Assembly: GCA_963842575.1 (NCBI GenBank) | Contig: CAWJGS010000010.1 | Location: 186,001 to 250,000 of the forward strand | DNA length: 64,000 nucleotides | Reading direction: 5' to 3' | From: JACDER01 sp963842575 | GTDB taxonomy: Bacteria; Actinomycetota; Thermoleophilia; Gaiellales; Gaiellaceae | In this document: one piece after another, positions 17,380 through 25,698 of the stretch | Numbering within the stretch: position 1 is the first letter of the stretch | Layout of the letters: the number at the start of each line of letters is the position of its first letter | The notes under the pieces: generated by a model | Seen by the model: only the letters and a program-made list of their open reading frames with translations | The model's database searches: none | Told to the model about the DNA's origin: nothing | Position numbers and translations under genes: made by a program

Positions 17380-18182
17380 CCGGCGAGCGCGAAGCGCTCG
17401 AACTCGAGCACCTCAGCGCCCTCCTCCTCGAGCGCCTGGCCGACGGTCTTGTCCGTGTCGTGGATCCAGGGCTGCTCGGCGAGCACATTGGCGGCGAAGA
17501 AGCGCTTGTTCAGCATCCCTTCCACGATTTTTTCACGGGCCTGCTCGGGCTTGCTCTGCACCTCGTCGGAGTTGCTGTAGATCTCGCGCTCCGAGGTGAC
17601 GACCTCGTCGGGGACGTCCTCGCGTCCGACCCACCGCGGGCTGGAGGCTGCGATGTGCATCGCGATCTTGCGACCGAGCCCTCCGGGGCCGCCGCGTACC
17701 TGGACCAGCACACCGAGCTTGTTCGCCGGCGGATGGACGTACGCGTCGATCGTTGCCCCGTCGACGGCTTCGAAGCGTGTCGCGCCGGCGACGACGATGT
17801 TCTCGCCGAGCTTGCCCGAGAGAGCGACTCGCTCATCTTCCAGGGCGGATTCCGACCCAGGCCCCTCGGCCTCGACCGTCTCCAGCACCTTCTTGGCGAA
17901 CGCGAGGAACTCGTCGTTGTTCGAGACCGGCTCGGTCTCGCTCCCGACGGCGACCATCGTGCCCTTCTTGCCGTCGTCGGCGATCCGGTAGCCGACCTTG
18001 CCCTCCGGCGTCTCGCGGCCGGAGCGCTTTGCCGCGCTCGCGGCGCCCCACTTGCGCAGGAGCTCGACCGCCTTCTCCATGTCGCCGTCGGTCTCGCTCA
18101 GCGCGCGCTTGCAGTCCATCATCCCCGCGCCCGTCTGGTCGCGGAGCTCCTTGACGAGAGAGGCCGAGATGACGGCGCTCAC
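17376..18182 (-). CDS. tsf: Elongation factor Ts
   Basis: EF-Ts is the nucleotide exchange factor for EF-Tu. The UBA-like N-terminus (LVKELRDQTGAGMMDCKRAL) and the TDF-type core (GRIGVLV-like KLGVLVQVRGG) are present. At 268 residues it is close to the compact actinobacterial form. The start is GTG 18182, overlapping the true rpsB stop (TGA at 18179-18181). An indel upstream makes rpsB and tsf look like one 565-residue ORF; they are separate genes. Confidence 0.93.
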   Translation of the reverse strand: MSAVISASLVKELRDQTGAGMMDCKRALSETDGDMEKAVELLRKWGAASAAKRSGRETPEGKVGYRIADDGKKGTMVAVGSETEPVSNNDEFLAFAKKVLETVEAEGPGSESALEDERVALSGKLGENIVVAGATRFEAVDGATIDAYVHPPANKLGVLVQVRGGPGGLGRKIAMHIAASSPRWVGREDVPDEVVTSEREIYSNSDEVQSKPEQAREKIVEGMLNKRFFAANVLAEQPWIHDTDKTVGQALEEEGAEVLEFERFALAG

Positions 18183-19073
18183 TGGGACGCCTCCACGGTC
18201 TCTTCCTTCTGGCCGAGCTTCTCGTACTCGGGCGCCTCCGCTGCCGGCTCGGCCGGCCTCCGCTGCCGGCTCGGGCGCCTCCGCTGCCGGCTCGGGCGCC
18301 TCCGCTGCCGGCTCGGGCGCCTCCTCGGCGGGCTCGGGCTCCTCCGCCGTCTGCTCGGGCTCGGTCGGCGGAGCGAAGTCCTGCGGCGAGGCCTTGTTCA
18401 TCCCTTCCTCGATCGCGTCCACGATCGCGCGCGTCACCAGCTCGCACGAGCGGATCGCGTCGTCGTTGCCCGGGATCGGGAAGTCGGCGTCGTCCGGATC
18501 GCAGTTCGTGTCGACGAGCGCCACGACCGGGAGGCCCAGCCGCCTGGCCTCGCGCACGGCCAGCTGCTCCTTGCGCAGGTCGATGATGAAGACGGCGTCC
18601 GGTTGCTTCTTCATGTCGGCGACGCCGCCGAGGTTCGCCTCGAGCTTCTCGAGCTCGGACTCCATCGTGATCCGCTCCTTCGCCGGGAGCAGCTCGAGCT
18701 GGCCGTCCTCCTTCCTGTGACGCAGGTCGTGCAGGCGCTCGATCCGCTCCGAGATCGTGCGCCAGTTCGTCAACAGGCCGCCCAGCCAGCGCTGGTTGAC
18801 GTACGGCATGCCGACGCGAACCGCCTGGGTCGCGACGGCGTCCTGCGCCTGCTTCTTCGTGCCGACGAAGAGCATCGTCCCGCCGCGCTCGGCCAGCGCC
18901 TTCGCGAATGCCTGAGACTCGTTCAGGCGCTCCATGGTCTGCTGCAGGTCGATGATGTAGATGCCGGCACGGTCACCGAAGATGAACCGCTTCATCTTGG
19001 GGTTCCAGCGCCGAGTCTGGTGCCCGAAGTGGACGCCTGCCTCGAGCAGGTCTCGCATCGAAACGGCGGACAC
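18179..19073 (-). CDS. rpsB: 30S ribosomal protein S2, tail frameshifted
   Basis: S2 starts MSAVSMRDLLEAGVHFGHQT and retains all core blocks (FIFGDRAGIYIIDLQQT, GTKKQAQDAV, VNQRWLGG, PVVALVDTNCDPD). After residue 250 it has an Ala/Pro/Glu tail encoded by 21-bp repeats. One repeat unit has an extra base, which shifts the frame. The intended ending is EYEKLGQKEETVEASQ with a TGA at 18179. A strong Shine-Dalgarno (AAGGAGG) lies 6 nt before GTG 19073, unlike most genes here. Confidence 0.93.
18236..18320. repeat. 21-bp tandem repeats in the rpsB tail
   Basis: Three identical 21-mers (CTCCGCTGCCGGCTCGGGCGC at 18258, 18279 and 18300, the first base of each being C) follow a 22-nt variant at 18236-18257. 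On the coding strand each unit encodes an Ala/Pro/Glu heptapeptide (EPAAEAP). The 22-nt unit causes the frame change that fuses rpsB and tsf on paper. Confidence 0.8.
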
Positions 19074-19111
19074 GTGCTACCTCCTTGGTTTGATTACCTG
19101 GCCGGCGGAGC

Positions 19112-19155
19112 CCGGACGGAACTCGACGCACAGCGCGAGGAGCACCCCCGTCCGG
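19112..19155 (-). promoter_or_regulatory. Stem-loop in the rpsB leader
   Basis: CCGGACGG at 19112-19119 pairs with CCGTCCGG at 19148-19155 around a 28-nt loop, between the rluD stop and the rpsB Shine-Dalgarno. Ribosomal protein leaders often fold for autoregulation by the encoded protein. Whether S2 binds this one is unknown, and it may equally terminate rluD transcripts. TAGGAT near 19178 could be the rpsB -10. Confidence 0.35.
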
Positions 19156-19192
19156 CCCGTTCCACCGGGTCGTAGGGACGGCGGAATCCTAG

Positions 19193-20080
19193 CTAATGAG
19201 CCGCTTCTGCCTGCTCCAGCGCCGCTTGCAGCTCGTCCGGAAGCGGAGAGGAGATGTCGACGCGCTCGCCCGTCAGCGGATGTGTGAAGGCGAGCCGCGC
19301 GGCATGGAGAAACTGCCGCTCGAGCCCGAGGTCGCCGCCGATCCCGTACACGGGGTCACCCGAGAGCGGCAGGCCGATCGCCTCGAGGTGCACCCGGATC
19401 TGGTGCGTCCTCCCCGTCTCGAGCCGGACACGCAGCAGCGCGCGCTCGCCCACGAGGCGCTCGACCTCGAAGAGGGTGACGGCCTCACGCGGCGTCGCGG
19501 TGTCGAGCGAGTGCCGGGTGGGGTCGTGACGGTCGCGGCCGATCGGCGCCTCGATGCGGCCGCTCCGCGAGCGTGGGTGACCCTGGACGAGCGCCACGTA
19601 CTCGCGCTCGAGCTCGCGCCGGCGGACGAGGCCCTGCATCACCTCGTACGCCTCGGCGGAGCGCGTCACCACCAGCAGCCCCGACGTGTCGCGGTCGAGC
19701 CGGTGGATGATTCCCGGCCGGTCCTCAGCTCCTCCGGCGATGCCCCGCTCGAGCAGCCCGTGCACCAGCGTCCCGCTCGTCTGTCCTGGCGTGGGATGGA
19801 CGACTACTCCGGCGGGCTTGTCCACCACGAGCAGGTGCACGTCTTCGTAGAGGACGGTGAGCGCGACGTCCTGCGGCGTCAGCGCCTCCGGCTCGAGCAG
19901 TGCCGTGTCAACTTCGAGCGTCTCATTTCCGGCGAGCCGGAAGCTCTTCGCGCGCGCGTCACCATCCACACGGACGGCGCCCGCGCTCAGGAGTTTCTCG
20001 GCAGCCGCGCGCGAGCCGATCTCGGGCACGAGCGCCAGGAAGCGGTCGAGCCGCGTCCCGGCCGCGTCTTCAGGAACCAG
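19193..20080 (-). CDS. rluD: RluD-family 23S rRNA pseudouridine synthase
   Basis: It converts specific uridines of 23S rRNA helix 69 (family role) to pseudouridine. An S4-like RNA-binding N-terminus precedes the catalytic motif HRLDRDTSGLLVV, and TGRTHQIRVHLEAIGLPL is the conserved C-terminal box. The track GTG at 20029 would cut the S4 domain. Coding sense continues upstream as VPEDAAGTRLDRFLAL to a CTG at 20080 that overlaps lspA, so a CTG start is likely. Confidence 0.88.
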   Translation of the reverse strand: MVPEDAAGTRLDRFLALVPEIGSRAAAEKLLSAGAVRVDGDARAKSFRLAGNETLEVDTALLEPEALTPQDVALTVLYEDVHLLVVDKPAGVVVHPTPGQTSGTLVHGLLERGIAGGAEDRPGIIHRLDRDTSGLLVVTRSAEAYEVMQGLVRRRELEREYVALVQGHPRSRSGRIEAPIGRDRHDPTRHSLDTATPREAVTLFEVERLVGERALLRVRLETGRTHQIRVHLEAIGLPLSGDPVYGIGGDLGLERQFLHAARLAFTHPLTGERVDISSPLPDELQAALEQAEAAH

Positions 20081-20660
20081 TAGGCGAAGCGTCTGTGATG
20101 CGCCTGCGGCGCGGCTCGCGGTCGGAGAAGAGAAGGACGACGAACAGGATGACGACGCCGATCACGATGAAGCTGTCGGCGAGGTTGAACGCCGGCCAGT
20201 ACTTGAAGTCCAGAAAGTCGGTCACGTGCCCGAGGCGAACTCGATCGATGAGATTGGAGAGGCTGCCGCCGATCACGAGGCCGAGCGCGGCCGGGAGGAT
20301 TGGATGGCGCCCGCCCGAGCGGGCGAAGAACACGAGCATCCAGGCGACGGCCACCGAGGTCAGGGCGATCACGGCGGCCGTTGCGCTCGAGAAGAGCCCG
20401 AACGCGATACCCGAATTCTGGACGTGGTGGATCGAGAAAGGCCCAACGACGTGAATCCCTTCGTCGAGAGCCAGGTGGCCGGAGACGACCGACTTCGTCA
20501 GCTGGTCGGCGCCGAGCGCCGCAAGTGCCACGGCCACGAGCCCGACCCATTGCCAGGCGCCGGCGCCGAGTGATCGCCGGGCGGTCGAAACGGGCGTGAG
20601 CGCGTCTGTCGAGGAACCGACCCGGACGTCGACCTGCGGTCGCCGCTCCGTCTCGGTCAC
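20070..20660 (-). CDS. lspA: Lipoprotein signal peptidase (SPase II)
   Basis: An integral membrane aspartic protease that cleaves lipoprotein signal peptides. There are four membrane segments in 196 residues. The catalytic Asp residues lie in NLIDRVRLGHVTDFLDF and FNLADSFIVIG, and VQNSGIAFGLF is the conserved first box. The N-terminal 40 residues are a hydrophilic extension. The GTG start overlaps the upstream stop as GTGA. Confidence 0.93.
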   Translation of the reverse strand: MTETERRPQVDVRVGSSTDALTPVSTARRSLGAGAWQWVGLVAVALAALGADQLTKSVVSGHLALDEGIHVVGPFSIHHVQNSGIAFGLFSSATAAVIALTSVAVAWMLVFFARSGGRHPILPAALGLVIGGSLSNLIDRVRLGHVTDFLDFKYWPAFNLADSFIVIGVVILFVVLLFSDREPRRRRITDASPTGS

Positions 20661-21007
20661 CGCTCCGCCTCGCGCCGCTTGCAGTCGATGCACAGGGTCG
20701 CGTGGGGAAGGGCTTCCAGGCGCTCAGGAGGGATGTCCCGGCCGCAGCTCGCGCACGTCCCGTACGTACCGGCGTCGATCCGCTCCAGGGCCGCGTCGAT
20801 CTCGGCGAGCACGTTGCCCGAGTTCTCCTCCAGCGTGTCGTCCATCTCCTGCTCGAGCGTGAGCGCGGCGTTGTCCATCAGGTGCGTGGAGAGATGGACC
20901 TCGTCGCCGGTGTCGGGATGCTCGTCGTGGATGTATTGCATCGCGTCCTGCACGCGCTTGCGCTCCTCGAGCAGCGCGGAGCGAAAGCGCTCGACGTCCA
21001 CGCTCAT
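20657..21007 (-). CDS. DksA/TraR-type zinc-finger protein
   Basis: A 116-residue protein with a long coiled-coil-prone helix (residues 1-75) and a C4 zinc finger (CASC near 91, CIDC near 107), the DksA/TraR layout. In actinobacteria such proteins may bind the RNA polymerase secondary channel. Whether this one has DksA activity is unknown: the Asp pair at the coiled-coil tip is not certain. It overlaps both neighbours by 4 nt. Confidence 0.85.
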   Translation of the reverse strand: MSVDVERFRSALLEERKRVQDAMQYIHDEHPDTGDEVHLSTHLMDNAALTLEQEMDDTLEENSGNVLAEIDAALERIDAGTYGTCASCGRDIPPERLEALPHATLCIDCKRREAER

Positions 21008-21285
21008 CGAGTCGCGCTCCTGCGCAGCCTCGACTCGGCCTCCGCCGCACTGATCCCGTCCGCAGCGACGAGCTTGTTGCGCGCGGTATGTCCGGCGACG
21101 ACGCTCAGGTTGCGCCGCGGCAGCGAGAGCGTCTCGGCGAGGAATCGGAGTGCCGCGTCGTTCGCCCGTCCGCGCTCCGGGGCGGACGCGACCCGGATCC
21201 GCCAGGCGTCACCGTGCCAACCGATCAGCTCCGTCCTGTCAGCTCCCGGCGTCACCTTCACACGGATTCGCGCGCCGTCCTTCAT
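21004..21285 (-). CDS. YggU/DUF167 family protein
   Basis: The 93 residues have the DUF167 pattern: a first strand (RIRVKVTPGADRTEL), then RIRVASAPERGRANDAAL and VVAGHTARNKLV. The family is widespread and of unknown function, often linked to yggT and division genes as here. It overlaps the dksA-like gene. Confidence 0.88.
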   Translation of the reverse strand: MKDGARIRVKVTPGADRTELIGWHGDAWRIRVASAPERGRANDAALRFLAETLSLPRRNLSVVAGHTARNKLVAADGISAAEAESRLRRSATR

Positions 21286-21306
21286 CAGGACAGGATATCT
21301 GTGGGC

Positions 21307-21735
21307 TCAGGCCGCTTTGGCCTTGGCGGTGCCCTGCTCGACCGTCTCGAGCGCCGCGCGGAGCATTCCCTTGATGCGATTCGACTCGGCGACGAGCCGC
21401 TCGCCTTCGGCGCGCGCGTCACGGACCAGGCTCCGAGCTTCGTTCTGCGCATCCGAGACGATCAGCTCGGCTTCCTTGCGTGCCTGTGCGCGCAGCTCGT
21501 GCGAGGCGCGCTCGGCGGAGACGAGCGTCGTCCGCAGGAGGTTCTCCAGCTCGCGGAAGCGGATGATCTCGGCTTCGAGGTGCTCGACCTTGTCCGCCAG
21601 GTCGGCACGCTCGCGCCAGACCTGCTCGAAGCTCCTGACGGTCTCGTCGAGTAGGTCGTCCACCGTCGAGCGCTTGTAGCCGAACAGGCCACGATCGAGC
21701 TCGGCGTGGCGGATTTCCGCAGGCGAAAGCGACAT
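21307..21735 (-). CDS. divIVA: DivIVA domain protein
   Basis: The N-terminal membrane-binding motif (SPAEIRHAELDRGLFGYKRS) is followed by coiled coil over residues 30-130. Actinobacterial DivIVA/Wag31 proteins mark curved membrane and direct polar or septal wall growth. At 142 residues it is short, lacking the extended C-terminal coil of Wag31, so it may be a minor or divergent form. The gene sits next to yggT and sepF. Confidence 0.88.
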   Translation of the reverse strand: MSLSPAEIRHAELDRGLFGYKRSTVDDLLDETVRSFEQVWRERADLADKVEHLEAEIIRFRELENLLRTTLVSAERASHELRAQARKEAELIVSDAQNEARSLVRDARAEGERLVAESNRIKGMLRAALETVEQGTAKAKAA

Positions 21736-21760
21736 CTCGCTTCCCCTGTTCGCCGTGCCG

Positions 21761-22063
21761 CTAGTGGAACCTTCCCAGGATGTAGATCACGAGCCGCCCG
21801 GCCAGGTACAGCGCGACGAGGGCGACGACCGGCGACAGATCGAGCGGCCCGAGTGGCGGCAGGACGCGGCGGAAGAGGTTCAGGTACGGCTCGCACGTGT
21901 CGCGCAGGAATTTCTGGATCCGGCTCATCCACACCGAGTAGGGCATGCGGATCCAGGACATGAGGATGTACGCGAAGATGACCAGCCCGTAGACGAGGAC
22001 GAAGACCCAGACGAATTTCTGGATCCCGGAGATCACGTCCGCGAGCAGACCGAAGGCGCCCAT
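21761..22063 (-). CDS. YggT family membrane protein
   Basis: A 100-residue protein with two membrane segments (FVWVFVLVYGLVIFAYILMSW and VALVALYLAGRLVIYILG) and the family box RIQKFLRDTCEPYLNLFRR then PPLG. YggT proteins lie beside sepF in actinobacteria and firmicutes; a role in division or osmotic resistance is suggested but not settled. Confidence 0.9.
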   Translation of the reverse strand: MGAFGLLADVISGIQKFVWVFVLVYGLVIFAYILMSWIRMPYSVWMSRIQKFLRDTCEPYLNLFRRVLPPLGPLDLSPVVALVALYLAGRLVIYILGRFH

Positions 22064-22120
22064 CCAGGCTGGATTCTGCTAGAAGCGGCCGGTTCCTACG
22101 CGTGCCGCCGGCCAGGGACG

Positions 22121-22669
22121 CTAGGCCTGGTTGAAGAAGCCGCCGCGTTCCAGGAGCTTGGCGCGCTCTTCGGCGGACACCTCGACGTTACGGGGCGTGA
22201 GCAGGAACACCTTGTCCGCGATCCTCTGCATCCCCCCGTCGAGCGCGTACGTGAGCCCGCTCGAGAAGTCGATCAACCGCTTGGACAGCTCCTGGTCGGA
22301 GCTCTGGAGGTTGAGGATGACCGGGATCGCCTCCTTGAACTTGTCGGCGATCTGCTGGGCGTCGTTGAAGCTACGCGGAAGGACGAGGTGAACACGGACG
22401 GATGCTCCCGACTGGGCCGGCGCAGCCGTGGGTGGAACCCGGCGGAGCCGCTCGGGCCGGACGACCTGCGTCTGCGCGGCGGCGTCGTCCGTCCACTCCT
22501 CGAACTCGGGCTGTCTCTGGCGGCGCGGCGACAGCCGGCGCACGTTCGGCCGCTCACCGTAGGAGCGCTCGAGCTCCTCGTTGGTGGCATAGCCGTCCTC
22601 GTCCCAATCTTCCTCCTCGGCGATGCCGAAGTAGACGAGGGTGCGGTTCCAGACGTCCGAGAATCCCAT
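22121..22669 (-). CDS. sepF: Cell division protein SepF
   Basis: SepF anchors FtsZ to the membrane. An N-terminal amphipathic helix (SDVWNRTLVYFGIAEEEDWD) and a variable Arg/Gln linker precede the SepF core (VRVHLVLPRSFNDAQQIADK, then VILNLQ, then DFSSGLTYALDGGMQRI). The length of 182 residues is typical. TAACAT 9 nt before the ATG, downstream of several hairpins, suggests independent transcription. Confidence 0.94.
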   Translation of the reverse strand: MGFSDVWNRTLVYFGIAEEEDWDEDGYATNEELERSYGERPNVRRLSPRRQRQPEFEEWTDDAAAQTQVVRPERLRRVPPTAAPAQSGASVRVHLVLPRSFNDAQQIADKFKEAIPVILNLQSSDQELSKRLIDFSSGLTYALDGGMQRIADKVFLLTPRNVEVSAEERAKLLERGGFFNQA

Positions 22670-22678
22670 TGCGGCGGA

Positions 22679-22829
22679 ATGTTACCGCCCATACAGGACT
22701 GATAATCACGGGGGAACCCATGGTTCCCCCGTGTTCCCCCTCCTTCACTCCACGCCAGATTCGATCAGGTTCCAGGCTACGCCGGGCAAAGCCCGGCTCC
22801 GCCTTCAGCCGCTGACCACACCGGTCAGC
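22679..22829 (-). promoter_or_regulatory. Hairpin cluster and -10 element between yggS and sepF
   Basis: Three hairpins occupy the only sizeable gap in this gene series. One is 22811-22829 (GCTGACC/GGTCAGC), which includes the yggS stop. The second is 22781-22797 (GCCGGGC/GCCCGGC with loop AAA). The third is 22707-22733, a 12-bp stem around CCATGG. TAACAT at 22679-22684 lies 9 nt before the sepF ATG. The sequence ATCAGTCCTRTA occurs at both ends of the cluster. The probable role is termination after yggS followed by a sepF promoter. Confidence 0.5.
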
Positions 22830-23418
22830 CGTATAGGACTGATCCAAGGCGAACGAGGGTCGCTCCCTCGTCCACGGCGACGCGGTAATCCTGGCTCGTC
22901 CCCATGGAAAGCTCCCGCAAACCATGGGTTTCGGCCAGCTCGCGCAGCCGGCGGAAGTATGGACGCGAGTCTTCAGGGTCGTGAACGGGCGGCGGCATCG
23001 TCATTAGGCCGCGGACGTCCCCGTACGCGCCCAGGAGGGCCTCCAGCTCCTCGGGTGCGACCCCGGATTTCGACTCCTCGCCGGAGAGGTTCACCTCGAC
23101 GAGCGCGGGGACGGTCAGCCGCCGGGCCGCCGATTCGCTCGACAGCGAGTGGACGAGCTCGCAGATCTCGTTCACCGTCTTTGCCTTGCGGCTCTGCAGG
23201 TGTCCGATGAAATGCCAGCGGAAAGCGTCGCCGTAGCGCTCGTGCTTGGCCTCGAGGTCCTGTGCGCGGTTCTCGCCGACGACGTCGATCCCGGCCTCGA
23301 CCAGGACAGCCATGTCCTCGAGGGACACGTACTTCGTCGCAGCGACCACGGTCACATCCGGGCCGACCTCGCCGCGGATGCGCTCGTAGCGCTCGCGGAC
23401 CTCCTCAGTCCGTAACAA
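22825..23418 (-). CDS. YggS-family PLP homeostasis protein
   Basis: A single-domain alanine-racemase-like TIM barrel that binds PLP and keeps vitamin B6 pools balanced. The PLP lysine lies in VVAATKYV. IGHLQSRKAK, VNLSGEESKSG and LSMGTSQDYRVAV are the family boxes. The predicted start is TTG 23418, overlapping the pgeF stop by 14 nt; it gives 197 residues, slightly short of the usual 220 or so. Confidence 0.88.
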   Translation of the reverse strand: MLRTEEVRERYERIRGEVGPDVTVVAATKYVSLEDMAVLVEAGIDVVGENRAQDLEAKHERYGDAFRWHFIGHLQSRKAKTVNEICELVHSLSSESAARRLTVPALVEVNLSGEESKSGVAPEELEALLGAYGDVRGLMTMPPPVHDPEDSRPYFRRLRELAETHGLRELSMGTSQDYRVAVDEGATLVRLGSVLYG

Positions 23419-24109
23419 GGCCGAGGACGCCGTGCGTCCCGCGCGGCCTTCCCGTCCGCCGCTCGGAGAAGAAGAGGTCCGGATTGCAGCGCGTGCAGAG
23501 GTCGAACCGATGGACGTCCGCACAGCCCGCCTCCCGGAGCGCTCGCTCGGCCGCCGTCCACAGGTCGAGCCTGCGGCCGTGCACGAGCCCCGGGCCGAAT
23601 CGCTCCTCGAACGGCTCCGCAACGTCCGGGCCGACCTCGTAGCAACACGGGCCAATTGCCGGCCCGACGGCGGCGGCGAGCTTCGCGTCGCCGAGCGCAG
23701 CACACCCCGCCTCGACGATCCCTTCGAGGAGGCCGCGCCAGCCCGCATGGAGGACGGCGAGCGCCGGCCGGTCGCCGTTCGAGCGGGCGACGGCGATGGT
23801 GAGGCAGTCGGCCGAAAGCGCCAGCATGGGCTGGCCTGGCTCGTCGCTCCACAGGCCGTCGCCGGGGACACCGCGGCTTCCCGGCTCGGCGCGGTGGACG
23901 GTGGTGGAATGCCGCTGCCGGTTGAGCGTCAGGGCTTCGGGGTCGGCTTCCACCTCGGCGCAGGCGCGGCGCCGGTTCTCGTCCACGCGCTCGGGCTCGT
24001 CCCCGACCGCCTTGCCGAGGTTGAGCGACTCGAACGGGCCTTCGCTCACGCCGCCCTGGCGAGTGGTAAAGACGACCGCATAGGGGCCGGGAGCCTCCCA
24101 GCGAAGCAT
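23405..24109 (-). CDS. pgeF: Multi-copper oxidase-like YfiH/PgeF family enzyme
   Basis: The family acts on purine nucleosides and on mis-made peptidoglycan precursors; laccase-like activity has also been reported. The metal-site motifs SADCLTIAV, LHAGWRGLLEG and GPCCYEVG are present, and the C-terminal CTRCNPDLFFSERR is conserved. The 234 residues are normal. The ATG shares one base with the upstream stop (TGATG). Confidence 0.9.
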   Translation of the reverse strand: MLRWEAPGPYAVVFTTRQGGVSEGPFESLNLGKAVGDEPERVDENRRRACAEVEADPEALTLNRQRHSTTVHRAEPGSRGVPGDGLWSDEPGQPMLALSADCLTIAVARSNGDRPALAVLHAGWRGLLEGIVEAGCAALGDAKLAAAVGPAIGPCCYEVGPDVAEPFEERFGPGLVHGRRLDLWTAAERALREAGCADVHRFDLCTRCNPDLFFSERRTGRPRGTHGVLGLVTD

Positions 24110-25698
24110 CAGTCGAGCAGCTCCCGCGCAGCGGCGAGCTCCGACTCGCGGCCGTCGAGCTCGCCGTTCAGCTTCCGCCGCCGCAGCTCGGCGAGGATCT
24201 CCCCCACTCGCGGCGATTCTCCGAGCCCGAGGTCGGCGAGGTCGGCGCCCCCGATGTGCAGCTGCACGTGCTGTAGCCGGTCGAAGTACTCGTGCAGCGC
24301 CTGCTGGTCGTCGAGGGCAAGCGCGAGGAGCGGCGCGTCGGGGTGGTCGGGCTCCGCGAGTGCCACGATCTCCGACGCCGTCAGGCCGCCGGCGCGCAGC
24401 TGTTCCACCAGCCGCGGCCCGTCCTCGATCGCCGCGCCGATGTGGCGCGCGTCGCGCCGCCGAAGCTGCAACCGCTCGAGAAACGGCGCGACCTCTGCGG
24501 ACGGCAGAGCAAGGCCGAGTGCCGCGAGGCCGAGCCGCCAGTCCGGGACGTCGAGCCCGTAGCGGCGATCGAGCTCACGCAGCCGTGTGAAGAGCTTTGC
24601 GGTCGCCTCGGTCGCCGGCACCACGCCGAGATCTCCGAGCCGAACGATGGACGCCGGGGCTTGTTCCTCCTCCAGGAGCTCCAGCAACTCCTCCCGCAGG
24701 CGCGCGCCCGACAGCAGCCCGATGCCGGCCACACCTTCGCGCGCCAGCGCCTCGGTGTGCTCGTCCATGCGGAAGCCGAAACGGCTCTCGTAGCGGACGG
24801 CGCGGAAGATACGCGTCGGGTCGTCGACGAAGGACCGGTCGTGCAGGATGCGGATCGTTCCCGCCTCGAGGTCCTTTTGCCCGCCGAAGGGGTCGACGAG
24901 ACGGCCGTGGTCGTCCCCTTTGAGGCCGATCGCCATGGCGTTGACCGTGAAGTCGCGCCGGAAGAGGTCTTCCTCGATCCCGGCCGCCTCCACCGTGGGG
25001 AGCGCCGCGGGCTCCGCGTATGTCTCACGCCGGGCGGTGACGACGTCGACGTGCTTCCCGTCCCCGTACAGGACGACCGCGGTACCGAACTGGCCGTGCG
25101 GACGGCAGCGGCCGCCCAGCTCCGCGGCCAGCGCACCCGCGAGCTCGATCGCGTCGCCCTCGACCGCGACGTCCACGTCGAAGTTCGGCCGGCCCAGCAG
25201 GATGTCGCGGACGGTCCCCCCGACCAGGTACACACCGGCGTACGGCTCCGCCACCCGGCCGAGGGCCCGGTCGAGCTCGGCCCCGAGGTAGCGCTCGATG
25301 TCCAGCGTTAGGGCTAGACGCTCCGCGATCGCTTCGATCTCGACCTTCGCGCCGGCGGGCAGCGCAGAGATCTCGATCGTCGCGCGCGCCGGCGGCCGGT
25401 CGCCGACGTGGCGCGCGTAGACCTCGTTCATCCCCTGGAACTCGTTGAGGTCGACCAGATACACGGTCGTTTTCACGAGCTTGTCCAGGCCCGACCCGGC
25501 CGCCTCGAGGATCGCGCCGAGATTCGCGAACACCTGCTCGGTCTGCTCCTGGATGGTCTCCCCGACGATCTCCGCGTGGTCCGGCCGGAGCGACAGCTGC
25601 CCCGAAACGAACACGAAGCCGCCGCTGATGATCGCCTGCGAATAGGGAGCCCCCTGGAACGGGGCGGGCGCGGCTTCGGTGCGGACGATCTCCTTCAC
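24109..25698 (-). CDS. RidA domain fused to CCA tRNA nucleotidyltransferase
   Basis: Residues 1-130 are a complete RidA (YjgF) domain: PYSQAIISGGFVFVSGQLSL, TTVYLVDLNEFQGMNEVYA, and an ending at KVEIEAIAER. From residue 140 the same frame encodes a class II nucleotidyltransferase head (GGTVRDILLGRPNFDVDVA) and its RNA-binding region (RRDFTVNAMAIGLKGDDHG, DDPTRIFRAVRYESR). RidA removes reactive enamines; the second part adds or repairs tRNA 3' CCA. In the +1 frame TAG and TAA lie exactly at the junction, so a missed indel could have joined two genes. GTG 25698 overlaps hisB as GTGA. Confidence 0.8.
   Translation of the reverse strand: MKEIVRTEAAPAPFQGAPYSQAIISGGFVFVSGQLSLRPDHAEIVGETIQEQTEQVFANLGAILEAAGSGLDKLVKTTVYLVDLNEFQGMNEVYARHVGDRPPARATIEISALPAGAKVEIEAIAERLALTLDIERYLGAELDRALGRVAEPYAGVYLVGGTVRDILLGRPNFDVDVAVEGDAIELAGALAAELGGRCRPHGQFGTAVVLYGDGKHVDVVTARRETYAEPAALPTVEAAGIEEDLFRRDFTVNAMAIGLKGDDHGRLVDPFGGQKDLEAGTIRILHDRSFVDDPTRIFRAVRYESRFGFRMDEHTEALAREGVAGIGLLSGARLREELLELLEEEQAPASIVRLGDLGVVPATEATAKLFTRLRELDRRYGLDVPDWRLGLAALGLALPSAEVAPFLERLQLRRRDARHIGAAIEDGPRLVEQLRAGGLTASEIVALAEPDHPDAPLLALALDDQQALHEYFDRLQHVQLHIGGADLADLGLGESPRVGEILAELRRRKLNGELDGRESELAAARELLD

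Noticed and set aside
18236..18320. Tandem repeats considered as a CRISPR-like array
   Set aside because: Units are contiguous 21-mers without spacers and encode the S2 protein tail.
17376..19073. Apparent rpsB-tsf fusion protein of 565 residues
   Set aside because: The frame is joined only by an extra base in the 21-bp repeats. In the correct frame rpsB ends at a TGA (18179-18181) that overlaps the tsf GTG, as elsewhere in this operon.
19081..19192. Riboswitch upstream of rpsB
   Set aside because: Only one simple stem is visible and no known riboswitch core was recognised; kept as a leader hairpin only.
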